Positions 42,719-54,440 of a DNA stretch of 64,000 nt are shown here, piece by piece. The stretch is from Plutella xylostella (taxonomy: Eukaryota; Arthropoda; Insecta; Lepidoptera; Plutellidae), in the NCBI RefSeq assembly GCF_932276165.1, contig NC_064006.1:1798001-1862000 (forward strand), given 5' to 3'. The position numbers and the translations under genes are program-made. Within the stretch, counting starts at the first letter, position 1. Each line of letters opens with the position of its first letter. The notes under the pieces were generated by a model. It made no database searches, was not told the DNA's origin, and saw only the letters and a list, made by a program, of their open reading frames with translations.

Positions 42719-43446
42719 GTAAAGCCAAATTAAATGAAGACATGTCGCTGAGAACAACTGAAATTGTGGCATCTCACTTGCAAACCCACTGAACTGCCAT
42801 GACCTCAGAAGAACCACTCAATGGCGCCCAAAACACGGAAGAATCGAAAAAATCAGATGACTGCGCAAAATTCGGAGACCCCACCCCCAAAAACAACATC
42901 AAAACAGACGCAGAGGATGAAAAGAAAAGAAAATCTCACGATCTAATGAGACTCGTCTACGAACTACCTGAAGAAGAAGTGAAGCCACCAACCAACAACA
43001 ACATGTTGAAAGAAAACCCACCGCTAACAATAGTAGAGATAACGGAACAAAATGGTTGTGAAACAGAACTGGATAGAGTACGGGAAGAGTGTGACGTTTA
43101 CTTTAAAGTCATCGACGATTCCGCGGGAGACGGCCTCGGCAATATGGTTGTATACGACCCCTTAGCTAATAATGACATAATACTAGAGGAATACAAAGAA
43201 GTGATAGACCGGCCGTCACCGGACGAATGCTCTGATGACGACCTCAATGAAATCAAAAGGATATTGGAAAGCAAACCTAAAGTACTCGAGAGATACTTGA
43301 GAGAATGCGCGACAGTCGAGGAAGTGAATAGAGTTCATAGTGTAACGTCTACTGGGCCGCTGTCACCGAGGCCGAATTACGAAGCGAGAAGTACTTCTGT
43401 GACGTCAGACCTGTTTCAACTATGGCTCGCCTCCTCTCCCGTTAAG
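42719..43446 (+). CDS. Pde11: Cyclic-nucleotide phosphodiesterase, PDE11-like, N-terminal coding exon (CDS 42799-43446)
   Basis: The exon runs from the acceptor at 42718 to the donor AAG|GTAAGT at 43447. The 5' UTR is 80 bases here with an in-frame TGA nine bases before the ATG at 42799, which supports that start. The 216 codons are acidic and look coding: ERVREECDVYFKV-like, VVYDPLANNDIILEEY, SPDECSDDDLNEIKRILE and KPKVLERYLRECATVEEVN. The last part is reminiscent of the segment before the GAF domains in PDE5/6/11-type enzymes. It ends SDLFQLWLASSPVK in phase 0. The next exon (63574) supplies RSRSPSASAQRQLDEADLF. PDE11-type enzymes hydrolyse cAMP and cGMP and are controlled by N-terminal GAF domains. 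The catalytic part lies outside the window. Family assignment is from memory of insect homologues. Confidence 0.7.
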
Positions 43447-43993
43447 GTAAGTGATAATAGTTATCTGTTTAAAGCCACTGGTGATAAATACCGCGTCTGG
43501 TCGTATCATGCGATGCTGGCGGCTTGCCAATGTCATGTCCTTAAGAGCTCGCGGATTTTAAGGCATTTAGGGGACCTTGGTTCGTTACTTAATATGTCTA
43601 TTTGTTTAAAATGGTAAAATGTTGAACCAAATAACGTAATACAAAATATACTTACTGACTTCGAAACATTAACAATAGGTGGCGATTCGACATAGAGACA
43701 AAAGGGCCGGTCCAGCACATAACATGTTTTTTGGATATGGCAAACTCATTTACAGAAGATTTTGTTTGATCTGTTAATAGTCTGGCGTTGAACCAAATTA
43801 TGTGCAATTGATTTTCACTTGTATAGGCAAACGTTATCACTGTTAAAGCAAATACTTGAAAAACCACGAAAAAAAACATACTTAATCAAATGTACAAACT
43901 ATCGAAATAGGCATATAATGTTTATAAAAAAAAGATTTTAGTACTTATCATTTAATGACCTGATTATGACAGGGAAAATTTAAACTATTGGGG

Positions 43994-44120
43994 CCTTACC
44001 ACAAAAACTTGGACAGTGTTTAACAGATGTTTACTGCTGTCAATCGCCTACAAAATCTGTCAAATTTAGCTTATTGAGCACTTGTTAAACAGTGTTTAAA
44101 GTTTTTTGTGGTAGCACAGT
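43994..44120. mobile_element. MITE with ACCACAAAAACTT ends, copy 1
   Basis: TTACCACAAAAACTTGGACA / AGTTTTTTGTGGTAGCAC inverted ends with AACAGATGTTTACTGCTGTC inside. A second copy is at 47124-47235. Confidence 0.7.
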
Positions 44121-45216
44121 TGGATTTTAATCTGATTTTAATATAGGTGAATATTTTAATAATTTGCTCTAATTGCTTTGTTTAATCTTTAATCCTATTA
44201 CAGGATTACCAGCCTATAACGAAATATTAATAATTGAATAATGTAGATTAGTCTGATGCTTTTATCGGTTCACCTATAGTATTAACATAATATAAACAAA
44301 TTAAAAATTAAAGTTCAAATACACTCGCAATGAAAAAGTTCCACTTACACAATGTCATTAACAATATTTACGCTTTCAGTAGATAATATTCTGATGCGCT
44401 GTAAAAAATACTTATATATTTGCGAACTGCGAACGCAGCCTAAGGATTACCTCATTTCAGATCTGTACTCCACAACACATATTTATGTAACGAAATAATA
44501 TTTATCTTTGTACAAATGACAGGCGGAGATACATTATCAATAGCCCACTCCATAGTCGATCCACTCGACACTGTGATAACGATAAAACTGACTAAAAGCC
44601 TCTTAAACAGAGCATCCGGGCCCAAGTTTCAATTGTCAGTAGATAATGTTATCAATGTTTACTTACGGGTAGGTGAATAGAAATCAAAATAAAATAAATA
44701 CCTACCTGATATTAAATAAATAAAAAAGTAAGTATAATTTTTTTTCGGGTTAAGCCAGTATATTATGGTATCGGACAGCTCATATATCTACACAAATACA
44801 TAGATATCTACTTATTAATACCTAAGACCGGAGTACATAATAATAATATATAATTATCATATATCTAAACAAACAGTACTTTTTAATTTCGAATAGACAC
44901 ACTTCAATCGTTTTTGACTTCATGGCATGAATATTGAATAAGTAGCCAAGTCCCATCCCCATTTTTTTAGGTTAAAAATCCTGTTCCGTTTTGTGCTGCA
45001 TAGAGCAGTGCATAAGTGAATATGTATAGAAAAGTGCACTTCAATATAGTGTGCAGAATTTATGGGTGGAAAGAGACGGGGTGAGAATTTGGCCGAATAA
45101 AATGGTTTATGTATTTTATACTTGGCGTGCTTTGAGAGGCAGTGGAATGCTATAGGTTGATGATGATGTGTGATGTAATTTAATCAGTTGTCAAATTGTA
45201 GGCCGGTCTATGTATA
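44121..45216. other. Intronic AT-rich DNA
   Basis: A left end of the CACTCACGGGCAATG MITE type is near 44323-44420 (CACTCGCAATGAAAAAGTTC). SINE-D body remnants lie at 44755-44825. No gene seen. Confidence 0.45.
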
Positions 45217-45334
45217 CAGGGTGTTGCATAAGGAGTATTGTTAGCCGAAAGGGAACTGTGGACTGTTATAGAGCGGTCATTCTGAACAAATTTTGCTCTT
45301 GCACTTTGAACTTTTAAAATTGACGAAAAAAAAT

Positions 45335-46561
45335 AAAAATAAAATCCACCCTAGCTTCGTCAAAAATACATACAATACAAAAAAATAATTAAAACAAACA
45401 AACAAACAAAACACAACTTACTTAGCTAAATAAACCACCCCAGGACGCACCCGACCCAAAAGTCCCCATAACGCTAGCTGCGTTGCCGCGCTGCACGGCA
45501 AGGGAGATCCTCTGTGCCAGGTACGCCCCAGAGCGGTAGTCAAAACCGCGGCTCCTCAAGCGTCGCCCAATCTCCCTGACGAACTGCCTCCCCTGTTCCC
45601 CCCAAACCCCAGTGGTCTCAATGGCAAGAGGCACAAAAATATAGCCACCCGCAATCAACTGGCCGTATTTGACGCACTTCTGTCGTGCAGCCGCCTCGGC
45701 AGCCGCACCCACCGTGCCAGCAGTGTGCCCCACGAGTATCCCTCGATGGCCTCTTAGGGCATAGCTCGGGGGCTGAGCGTGCGCGTCTGCTGGCTGTATC
45801 CCGCCCTGAGTCCGGGCTGTGGCTTCACGCTTTGCCATCGCCGCACTTAGGGACTTTGTTAGATGACAATTCCTTGCGTGTGGCGGTGGCACTTCGTCTG
45901 GGCTGTGACGTATGTCAGCCGCATCGCTGTGTTTGTGGTGCAAACGTTGACGTGCAGGGGCGCCATGGGCTTCATTGTGTCCGAAGTGCAGGCAGAATCT
46001 CACGGCATCACGCAATAAATGATATCGTTCGGAGGGCTCTCATTTCTGCTGACATTCCGGCGGTTCTTGAGCCGCCGGGGTTGAGTCGCAGTGATGGGAG
46101 GCGTCCGGACGGTCTCACCTTGATACCGTGGGAGAAAGGTCGGTGCCTGCTCTGGGACGCCACATGCGTCTGCACATTTGCCCCGTCCCACGTGGGGCAC
46201 ACTGCTGGCACGGTGGGTGCGGCTGCCGAGGCGGCTGCACGACAGAAGTGCGTCAAATACGGCCAGTTGATTGCGGGTGGCTATATTTTTGTGCCTCTTG
46301 CCATTGAGACCACTGGGGTTTGGGGGGAACAGGGGAGGCAGTTCGTCAGGGAGATTGGGCGACGCTTGAGGAGCCGCGGTTTTGACTACCGCTCTGGGGC
46401 GTACCTGGCACAGAGGATCTCCCTTGCCGTGCAGCGCGGCAACGCAGCTAGCGTTATGGGGACTTTTGGGTCGGGTGCGTCCTGGGGTGGTTTATTTAGC
46501 TAAGTAAGTTGTGTTTTGTTTGTTTGTTTGTTTTAATTATTTTTTTGTATTGTATGTATTT
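45335..46561. mobile_element. Head-to-head insertion of an RLE-type (R2-like) LINE 3' end
   Basis: Flanked by the 15-bp direct repeat TTGACGAAAAAAAAT (45320-45334 and 46562-46576). Arms 45360-45737 and 46188-46565 are near-perfect inverted copies of the element's 3' end (last ~102 codons plus the 3' UTR with GTTTGTTTGTTTG). They surround about 450 bp present once. Both 3' ends point outward. This could reflect target-primed reverse transcription from both target strands, or a later inverted duplication. Confidence 0.75.
45685..46503 (+). pseudogene. C-terminal restriction-like endonuclease domain of an RLE-type LINE
   Basis: A 5'-truncated frame. The true domain starts after the arm-loop junction (about 45738) and is open to the stop at 46503. 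Zinc-binding CVCGANVDVQGRHGLHC is followed by SRHHAINDIVRRAL, then RRPDGLTLIP and CLLWDATC, then a K..KY motif (QKCVKYG). The order CCHC, RH, PD...D matches the C-terminal endonuclease of R2/NeSL-like LINEs that nick a specific target. No reverse transcriptase is present. The minus-strand 197-residue frame at 45422-46015 shares only the last ~102 residues, from the inverted arm. Confidence 0.75.
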
Positions 46562-46640
46562 TTGACGAAAAAAAATGTTTTCTGCATAGAAACTTTGTTG
46601 GTCACGTGACTTACCAATGCGAAGCACATTATTTTTTTCG

Positions 46641-47123
46641 AAATTCCATTATGTCCTTATGTATATCGTAGGTATATGGATCCAATTCCTGTTTGTTGGA
46701 AAACAGTTATCTTTCTTCAATCTACCTTCAAAATACTCTTCACAATAGATACCTATTTATTCTGTAGTAGCATACTCGTATGTATGGACATATAGGTAGA
46801 ATGTTATTTTAGCCGAAACCTAAGCAAACCCCGTTGCACCCCTAAACCCGGTTTAATTGGATTGGTGAGGGGTAAAAGCTACTCTCGCCCATTCTCGTTG
46901 CACGCTCGAGTTAGAAGCTTCATAGTTTACTCACGGAACACTCAAATAAAAAGAAGAATTTTCTGGACTAAGTAAATTTGACTTTTTATGTCGGAAAAGC
47001 AAGTAGGTTTAGACAATGAAAATTTTGCATTGCAACGGGTAAAAGATGAAAGATTGGAAATATATTTTCCTTTCAAGAAGGCAAGACAAACAGTCGAGCG
47101 ACGCTGCTTATGGATTGTTTGGG
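46641..47123. other. Intronic AT-rich DNA
   Basis: Nothing recognised beyond short low-complexity tracts. Confidence 0.4.
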
Positions 47124-47235
47124 GCATCACCACAAAAACTTAGACAGTATTTAACAGATGTTTAGCGCTGTCAAATGCCTATAAAATCAAATTTAGTTTT
47201 ATACACCTGTTAAACAATGTTTAAAGATTTAAGTG
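47124..47235. mobile_element. MITE with ACCACAAAAACTT ends, copy 2
   Basis: CACCACAAAAACTTAGACAG ... TTTAAAGATTTAAGTGGTAG; a diverged version of 43994-44120. Confidence 0.65.
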
Positions 47236-47962
47236 GTAGTACAATTAATTGTTAATGCGGTCGGTGGTGGTAACCCCACTGTATTCATTTGTACGGTAGC
47301 AGAATGAAACTAGTGGTCCGGTGCCAAGTGCCAAGTCTTATAATTATTTTAATTAATTGTCTTCACATAAAATACTTTCAGTTTTTCTTTGGGCTCGCGC
47401 CAATTGCACAATTAATTATTCTCATTATCTAACATAATATAAGTGTTGTATTTATAATTTGTATTTTAGCAGTGGAATGGATGCGCTAATGCCAAAGTGT
47501 AAAGTTTAGTAACACTAAAGGTAAGCGCCCACCTTTCGGCATTCTTTGTATAGAAATTTACAAAAGTGCGTCCACTTCACCGGCATTGCCGACGCCGTTT
47601 CCCCATACATTTATGACAATCTGTTTGGCGTGTACGTACGGTACCGATAAAATACTGGAACGAGGCTCCCTTATTGCTCGAAACAATCTCTACCAGACAA
47701 CCTTTGAATGCATGATTTTTTTTAAACATAATTTTAAATTAAACTAAGTTTGATAAGTAGGTATATCTCTTTAAATTCATTGTTCCGAGAATTCACCTGC
47801 GTCGATCGGCGTGGATTAACGTCAACGTATTCGACGAGTGCAGCGTTACGTTAAATACTAACGTATAGGTAGCGGGTTTGAAACCTGTCGCATCCCAAAT
47901 TGGTTCCTCCGATAGGTGGGTAAAATTAACGACTCGCGTTAGAAATAAATTTACCACGCTTA
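47236..47962. other. Intronic DNA with one LINE fragment
   Basis: 47655-47705 (CTTATTGCTCGAAACAATCT, CTACCAGACAACC) is an inverted piece of the LINE 3' end at 33075. No gene. Confidence 0.4.
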
Positions 47963-48113
47963 GTCCCAATTTCTCCATAGTCGGTTATCTAACCGACCAG
48001 TGATGGTTAGTCAATTATACGTCATCTCCATATATAATGATTGACAGATGTGTCAAAAGATAACCGCTACTCCCTGGTTATGCTCTAACCGAGAATGGAG
48101 AAATTGGCACTTA
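47963..48113. mobile_element. Palindromic MITE (TTTCTCCATAGTCGGTTA family), copy 2
   Basis: AATTTCTCCATAGTCGGTTA ... CCGAGAATGGAGAAATTGGC. Orientation inverse to copies 1 and 3, as judged from the central GACAGATGTGTC. Confidence 0.8.
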
Positions 48114-48506
48114 GAAAGTTTAATACTTTCTTCAAAGGAAATTTCTCAAAATACGTTTTTTACTTAACACTTTTCCCTGAGTAAAACAATACACAATAAT
48201 TACCAACTGAAATTTATTTTATTTTCTTAGAAGCTTTTAACGAATAAAAGGTTAATTTTATTTTTTCCAGGAATTAATTGCTTAAACCTTCTAAAGGATC
48301 ATAATTATAATATTCGTAATATAAAATTAAATAATGATGTTAAATTGAATTTACGTACTTTGTGTATTTTTGTATTATTTTTACTTTTGAATGTTGTGAG
48401 CTTTGCTTCAAGTAAAACAAATGATTATTTTGCATTACTAACATAACAATATTTTAGGCATAAAATTCTCGGATTATTTTGCATATCGAATTATTTTGAA
48501 GGTACT

Positions 48507-48661
48507 TAGTGCCAATTTCTCCATAGTCGGTTAGACAAGGTATTAGTGGTTGACTTTTGACACATCTGTCAATAATTTTATTAATAATTTATGGAGATGA
48601 CGTATGATTGATCAACCTTTCCCTGGTTACGATCCAACCGACTATGTAGAAATTGGAGTTT
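48507..48661. mobile_element. Palindromic MITE (TTTCTCCATAGTCGGTTA family), copy 3
   Basis: GTGCCAATTTCTCCATAGTC ... CCGACTATGTAGAAATTGGA with GACACATCTGTCAA in the middle. Confidence 0.8.
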
Positions 48662-49267
48662 AGTAATTTATTACCATGCATGAAAGGTTATGCAAATGTC
48701 AAAAAATCTAGTCTGTTACTTTTTTACTACTGGTGAGTGTATTATGTAAGAAAACCTGAAATACTAAAAAGACAGGCGTTTCAAGAAGCTTTATTGAAAA
48801 TCTGTTTAAGGAAAATACACAAAGGCAATGCCGAATAATATATCTCAGATTTAAATAAGCACATAGATGGAAGAAGCAAAATGTATTTTAGTCGAGCTAC
48901 TATAGGGAATGCTTCGAAAACCCCGCAGTATCTAAACAAATACGGAACTATTCTTAATATATCGGCGATTCTATTACGACTATGAATCTATACTTCTAGT
49001 AAGGTTTGATAGACCACCAAAGCCGTACTAGACGTATATTATTTCTAAATATACTAAAACTATTTCCCCCTTATTAATTAAGACTAAAGATTCAACGGGA
49101 ACGTGACTTATAAAATTATACCTTGTACTTACTGAAATGACTGAGTTTTATAGAATAAATGCATTTTTGATGATGGAACTGAACATCTTGATAGTCTGAA
49201 TAGTCTATCATAACTATAGTATTCTAGATTTAAGTACCTATTTAGAAATATGCCACTTAATATATAC
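48662..49267. other. Intronic DNA, one MITE-end fragment
   Basis: TACTGGTGAGTGTA near 48730 resembles a right end of the CACTCACGGGC MITE. Otherwise nothing recognised. Confidence 0.35.
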
Positions 49268-49700
49268 AACGTGTTGTTTTGCGAACCTGACAAACTTTAA
49301 GGGTAGATTCTACGAGTAATTTCATCGAGAAAAAAACACCATATGGCGGCCATTTTAAAGTTTTAAATAATTAGTTTTTTCTTCTTCTTCATAAAAATCA
49401 TATCTCGAGATTTAAACGCCCTACGGACATGAAATAAAATGCTTTTATCCGCAAAAAGTCATCTTTATCCAATAATTTGCCAAAAAGTAACATAAAATAA
49501 GTTAAAAGCACCTAATCTAGTTTTTTTGACAATAAAAAACAGCAAAAATTTTCATTTTACTTGAATTTCTTTGAAAAGGGCAAAAGCCCTCTTTGATGGT
49601 ATTTTTATGTATGTATTCTTTAATAGGTATTTGAATTAAGCTAAACAATGATACCAAAACCGTATCTGTACGTCGAGGCAGTCAAGAATTATTGAAAGTC
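49268..49700 (+). mobile_element. TGTTGTTTTTCGGACC repeat family, copy 3
   Basis: Collinear with 27633-28095 (GTAATTTCATCGAGAAAA, GCTTTTATCCGCAAAAAGTC, CGTCGAGGCAGTCAAGAATT), with small deletions. Missing the second inverted end. Confidence 0.7.
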
Positions 49701-50892
49701 AAAACACACCTAATGATTCAAAATAGGGATGTCTATAAATTTTTTTAAAAGTTGCCATTGATTGTGACTGTCGTACTTCCTCTGGCAAGGAGTTCCACAA
49801 ACCTGCTGCTATAATCTATGCAGGTGACAAAAAAAAGGAAAACTTTTTTCGTTTACGTAAATGGCAAAACCCGTAAGGCCCTGAATGCAATAGTACAACG
49901 TAGTCGACTTCCAAATAGTAAAAAAAAATCGTCTTTATTTATTGTCCTATAAAAAAAGTCCCTAAAGGCCGAAATGAAAGCTCATGAAAGTTGCAGAATC
50001 ACTTTACAGAATAAGGCACTTTCAGTACATTGCTGATGGCTGCAGAGTTTCATTCAAATATTTGTGTAGCTATCGGTTCCACGTCAAAACTTTTGTTTGC
50101 AGATTTCAATAAGAATACTTTTAAAGGAAAATCATTTTGTGAACTCCGCCATTTTGAGATCTTTTCAAAATTGCCTATTGTGATTTTTTAAAGCTTTCGT
50201 ATTTTTGTGCATTAACAAATTAAAAGAGCGCCGAAGTAATAAAAAACGCTAACATTTAATGGCAGTATAAACTCATTTATTAATAAAATAATCACATTAT
50301 TTCTGACTTTTCAGTGATTTAAGGCGGTATTTACAGAAATAAAAATGTACCTATGTTGTTTCAGTATGTTGGTTGCGTATTTTAGAAGCATTAAATTTAA
50401 GATGTTCACATTATGTTAATTCTATAATCCATATTGAATAGGTATCATAAAACCTACAAAAAAATAAAAAAAGACTTGTTAGCTCACTGTGATGCTAATC
50501 GTAAATTTTAAGTAAAGTTTAAGGTTTCTATGTGTGAAAATCTTTAATTGGCATGTTTGTTACTATTAACCATTCCATGCTTCATTAATAAATAAATAAA
50601 TCAAATAAATAAAGACTCAGTAATTTCAGCGTATCTAAAAGGGCACGAAATTTACTTTTATCTATAAACTAAATCTTAAATCCAGGGCCGAAACTCTTAC
50701 AAATTAACGGTTCTTAGAATACTGAATTATTTCCCTAAAAGGAAAAATTACGGAAATCTTTTCGTCTTAAATAATTCTGTCCGCATCTTCGGGTCTCCAT
50801 AATGTCTAAATTAGTTATACACGTGCCGATTGAATTCTCTGAGGGCCGGAAGGTCACTCCATCTCACGAAAAATGAAGTTTAGATGCCCTGT
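49701..50892. other. Intronic DNA
   Basis: 49815-49880 shares GCAGGTGACA and CGTAAATGGCAAAACCCGTA with 39580-39650. 50820-50880 carries a degraded piece of the 713-807 repeat (GTGCCGATTGAATTC, GGTCACTCCATCTC). No gene seen. Confidence 0.4.
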
Positions 50893-51253
50893 AGGGTTAC
50901 CACCACCGAACATAAGCAAATAAGACGTCCGCTTGTCATTCTGACGTAACTTGTATGCATATACAGTGCGACAAACTTATCTGTTCCGGTGAGAGCGAAC
51001 TAAATTGATCCATATCTCATTATTTACTAATGAATTATATATTGATATAGATTAGATGGGTTTATTGAAACCACAAGAGCGAATTACAACTACTGGCAAA
51101 CTTAAAATCTTATAGAATGAAGAAATATTACACATTTACGTGAGCTGTCACCGGAACAGATAAGTTTGTGGCACTATAGCTGATTTTTGACAGGCGAGTC
51201 ACACTGCTTATTAATTCTTAAAGCTAATGTATCGGTGGTGGTACAATTGTTGC
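50893..51253. mobile_element. ACCACCACCGA-ended MITE with a nested 213-bp MITE
   Basis: The outer ends ACCACCACCGAACATAAGC and GCTAATGTATCGGTGGTGGT are inverted, with related sequence at 32510-32630. The 213-bp TA-flanked MITE sits inside at 50964-51176. Confidence 0.65.
50964..51176. mobile_element. 213-bp TA-flanked MITE, copy 3
   Basis: CAGTGCGACAAACTTATCTG ... AGATAAGTTTGTGGCACTA with TA on both sides. Very similar to 29870-30082. Confidence 0.85.
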
Positions 51254-51465
51254 TAAAAAAACTTAAGGCCCGCAGGCCCTAACCTGCCTTAACTCCGTCT
51301 CGTTGCATTTAACGCACAGACTTACTGTTACTGTAACTGCATTTAACATGCCGATTGTATGACAGCTTGTATTCATTAGTTTTTTGTCAAGCTAAAGTAA
51401 TTTTTAGGCGCAAGAATGCCGTGACCTGAATACTCAAAATTATTCGGTATCTCCACATAGCTAAG

Positions 51466-51825
51466 AGCAGTGGTAGCTCAGTCGGGTTAGCTACCACTTC
51501 TCACGACAAAGCGGGTTCGAATTCCGGCGCTGACATGTACTAATGAGTTCTTTGGATTTAAAGTACAATGTATAGGTACCAGTGTTCTCACGGTGAAGGA
51601 AAACATCGTGAGGAAACCTGCATAATACTTATACAATTATATTATCTAGGATAAACACATCTAAATAAATATGTGAACCCACGAACCCGCAGTGGACCAG
51701 CGTGGTGGTAAATGGTCCAAGCTTAGGAAGGCAGTTTAGACCTTGGGGATTCACAAAGGTTCCATTCGAGAGAGCCAGGTGCAGGTACGTACTTACGCCC
51801 CGACAGAATCTCTGCAGAGGTGTAA
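51466..51825 (+). mobile_element. tRNA-headed SINE, family C, copy 2
   Basis: GAGCAGTGGTAGCTCAGTCG, GCGGGTTCGAATTCCGGCGC, ACATGTACTAATGAGTTCTT, GGACCAGCGTGGTGGTAAAT, GAGCCAGGTGCAGGTACGTA. The full-length body includes AAACATCGTGAGGAAACCTG. Confidence 0.8.
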
Positions 51826-52076
51826 GGCTGGATATTGGGCATCTTCTTCTCAGCGTGTCAGTGACAAACACTGTGAAAGTCAAGTTAGGTATATACCTAC
51901 GGGGTGTAAAGTAGCCAGAGATTTCCAGATATATTATAGACCTACGCCAAAATTTTTAATACCCATCTTTTACGATCTGGTCGAAAATAAAAGCATAGCC
52001 CTAACGCGATTATTGTCAACAAAAGAGAATTGTAAAGTCAAAGGTAGATAGCGTCCTTTAAAATTATACTATTAGG

Positions 52077-52216
52077 TACAATCAGCTGCATAAGTTGCTA
52101 CACACTTTTGTTCCTTTGTCAATCTGAAACCGTCTATCAATTAATTCATTGAAACATTGACGGTTCGTCAGTTTGACAAGGTACAGAAGCGTATAGCTAC
52201 TTATGCAGCTGACCGT
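52077..52216. mobile_element. Palindromic MITE, 140 bp
   Basis: TACAATCAGCTGCATAAGTT / CTACTTATGCAGCTGACCGT inverted ends, centre TTAATTCATTGAAACATTG. Confidence 0.75.
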
Positions 52217-52552
52217 ACATACTAGCTCTATATATGAAGTATTTACAATTTGTTGAAATCACTCACCCATCATTTTATTTTAGTTTTTGGCTAAAGACGG
52301 ACACTAATCTGTTTAGCTGACTGTACAGCCCTAGTAAATGTTCCCCAGGAATACATTAAAGTTGTAAATATGCAGATTGCTAACGAGTCGTGCTAGCGGC
52401 GGCCTCTAATAACGTTATACCAACGGTCGCCAGTTTCGTGAACCTTTATATGTTTCTCTCGTTGGGTTTCGGGGTAAAATCCTGCGTTTATTTCTTCCTA
52501 GGGAACTACTGTACGTACATAATGACATTAAAACTTATGGTTCCTTGTTTGT

Positions 52553-52727
52553 TCATTGATGTCGATTCTGAAGGCAGAAATTCTAATTTTAACGCTGTCA
52601 AACTAAAAAATTTGCTAGCATAAAATGACATTTACGGAAACAATCATAGAGCCGAATTTTAAACAAAGAAATTAAGGTTTTGACAGCTCTAAATTTGGAA
52701 TTTCTGCCTTCAGAATCGACATCAATG
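52553..52727. mobile_element. Palindromic MITE, 175 bp
   Basis: CATTGATGTCGATTCTGAAG ... and CTTCAGAATCGACATCAATG are perfect inverted ends about 30 bp long. The interior is AT-rich. Confidence 0.85.
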
Positions 52728-52960
52728 TCTACTCACACCTATGTAATTCTAATGAAAGTTCCATCTATGTATAAAGTTATGTTTATTTTGGTTATACCAA
52801 ACAAACGATAAAACCCCCGATATTAAACACACATATTATTATTAATGTACATAACTTTTTAACTGCCGATTGTGAAAGATGAAATGACGGGGTTTTTCAA
52901 CGTTGGTTAGATTATTCGTATGCACTGTACAAGTGTACAGTTTTCGTATGCTGTACTATA

Positions 52961-53178
52961 CAGGGTGTTGCAAAATTGGTATACTAAGCCGAAACCTACA
53001 TGTGCAGCATGGTATATCTAAGCCCGAAACTGAAATCAGAATTTGGAAATTCGCGAAAAAAAATAATTCCATAGTAAAAAAGTCACGTGACCAACAAAGT
53101 TTCTATGGAAATTTCATCGTGAGGCAACATGCTGCACATGTAGGTTTCGGCTTAGTATACCCTTTTTGCAACACCCTG
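52961..53178. mobile_element. CAGGGTGTTGCAAAA MITE, full-length copy (218 bp)
   Basis: CAGGGTGTTGCAAAATTGG / CCTTTTTGCAACACCCTG with flanking TA (52959-52960, 53179-53180). Longer internal inverted segment TAAGCCGAAACCTACATG / CATGTAGGTTTCGGCTTA. Confidence 0.85.
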
Positions 53179-53180
53179 TA

Positions 53181-54061
53181 TAATTATACTTAAAATCATT
53201 AGACGAAAATACTGTATGTAATTATCCTGTTATTCCTATTAACTACCAAACAGCGATCAAAGGGTTAATTTCGTACTCACAGACAGACAGAATACTCTCA
53301 TGTTTTTAGCAGTAAAGCGAAAATTTCACCATTTTTACGCCCGCATTAAAACGGACCCAAGGCTTTGAGTGTACCTGAACTCTGCTGGACCGGCCTGATA
53401 TGGTAAAATTATATTTATTTTAAACTCGTTATGGTTTTGAGGTGAATCTTAATTTCTTTGTCTGTGAAATAGGCATAATATAAAAAGCTTTTTAAGGCTA
53501 AGAAAAGCTCGCGGAAAATGATAATAAAATATTCGAGCTTTTGTGCTACGCCCGGCGAATCGCGGTCGTCCCAAAGTGTGCGATCCTTAACATATGCTGA
53601 GCTGGAGCCTTTTTGATTTTCTGCATAGCAACCTGTTGATATTCTTAGTTTTTGCATTATTTCCTGAATTTTTATCTTGTTGTCAGAGTGTCAAATAAAT
53701 TTTAGTTACGGTTTTATTATTACACGATTTTGTATAAGTTAGTCTAAATAAAATGCGTAGTACAACATTTGTGGACTATAATATAAAGCTGGACCCTTAT
53801 CAACATCTATTGTAGGTACTGACAGAGGTCGTTTACAAAAGAAATATAACCATAGAATGGAATTTTTTTTTTTTATTCAATATTGTAAATCCTGCGGTTG
53901 GGATTTGCAATTATGTTTTTTTATCTTTTTGACAAAAAAATATGACTGCTGCTGCCTGTCTAGAGTACGAAAACGCTAATTTGGCAACGTGTAAAATACA
54001 GGATATAATTAACCCTAAATGCAAGAAGAAGGGTAAGACGTACGTTCTACAGTCAAAAATA
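53181..54061. other. Intronic DNA
   Basis: Nothing recognised. The 80-codon minus-strand frame at 53415-53657 has no domain. Confidence 0.4.
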
Positions 54062-54440
54062 AGCCTAGTTTCACCATAGTTAGATCATTAACACCCATGT
54101 TACATTGTATAGTGCGACAAACTTATCTGTTCCGGTGATAGTTAACTAAATTTGTCCATATCTCATTATTTAATAATAAATTATATATTGATATAGATTA
54201 GATATGTTTATTAAAACCGCAAGGGTAAATTACCATTACGGGAAAACTTAACATCTTTAAGAATGAAGAAATATTAGACATTTACGTGAGCTCTCACCGG
54301 AACAGATAAGTTTGTGGCACTATAAGTGTCATCTAAAATAAAATTATACGCCACGACCATCTGAAATTCTTGACAGATGTGTCAAAAGTCAAACAACTAA
54401 CCCCTTGTTATGATTTAACAGTGGTATTAATGATCTAACA
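54062..54440. mobile_element. Diverged MITE of the TTTCTCCATAGTCGGTTA type with a 213-bp MITE inside
   Basis: CCTAGTTTCACCATAGTTAG ... GACAGATGTGTCAAAAGTCA ... ACTAGGACTAAG resembles the 41585/47963/48507 family. It is interrupted by the 213-bp MITE copy 4 (54110-54322, TAGTGCGACAAAC ... GTTTGTGGCACTA with TA either side). Confidence 0.55.

Larger units (their letters stand above)
45217..46640. mobile_element. CAGGGTGTTGC MITE, interrupted by an RLE-LINE insertion
   Basis: The left end CAGGGTGTTGCATAAGGAGT with TA before it continues to GACGAAAAAAAAT (45334). The family sequence resumes after 46576 with CATAGAAACTTTGTTGGTCA. The far right terminus is not recognisable, so the copy is truncated. 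Confidence 0.65.

Noticed and set aside
43446..43617. Extension of the first phosphodiesterase frame past 43446
   Set aside because: A strong GTAAGT donor sits at 43447 and the exon at 63574 continues the protein in phase; residues after SSPVK look like intron.
45422..46015. Separate 197-residue minus-strand gene
   Set aside because: Only its last ~102 residues are protein-like, and they come from the inverted copy of the RLE endonuclease end. The rest is antisense to the plus-strand domain.
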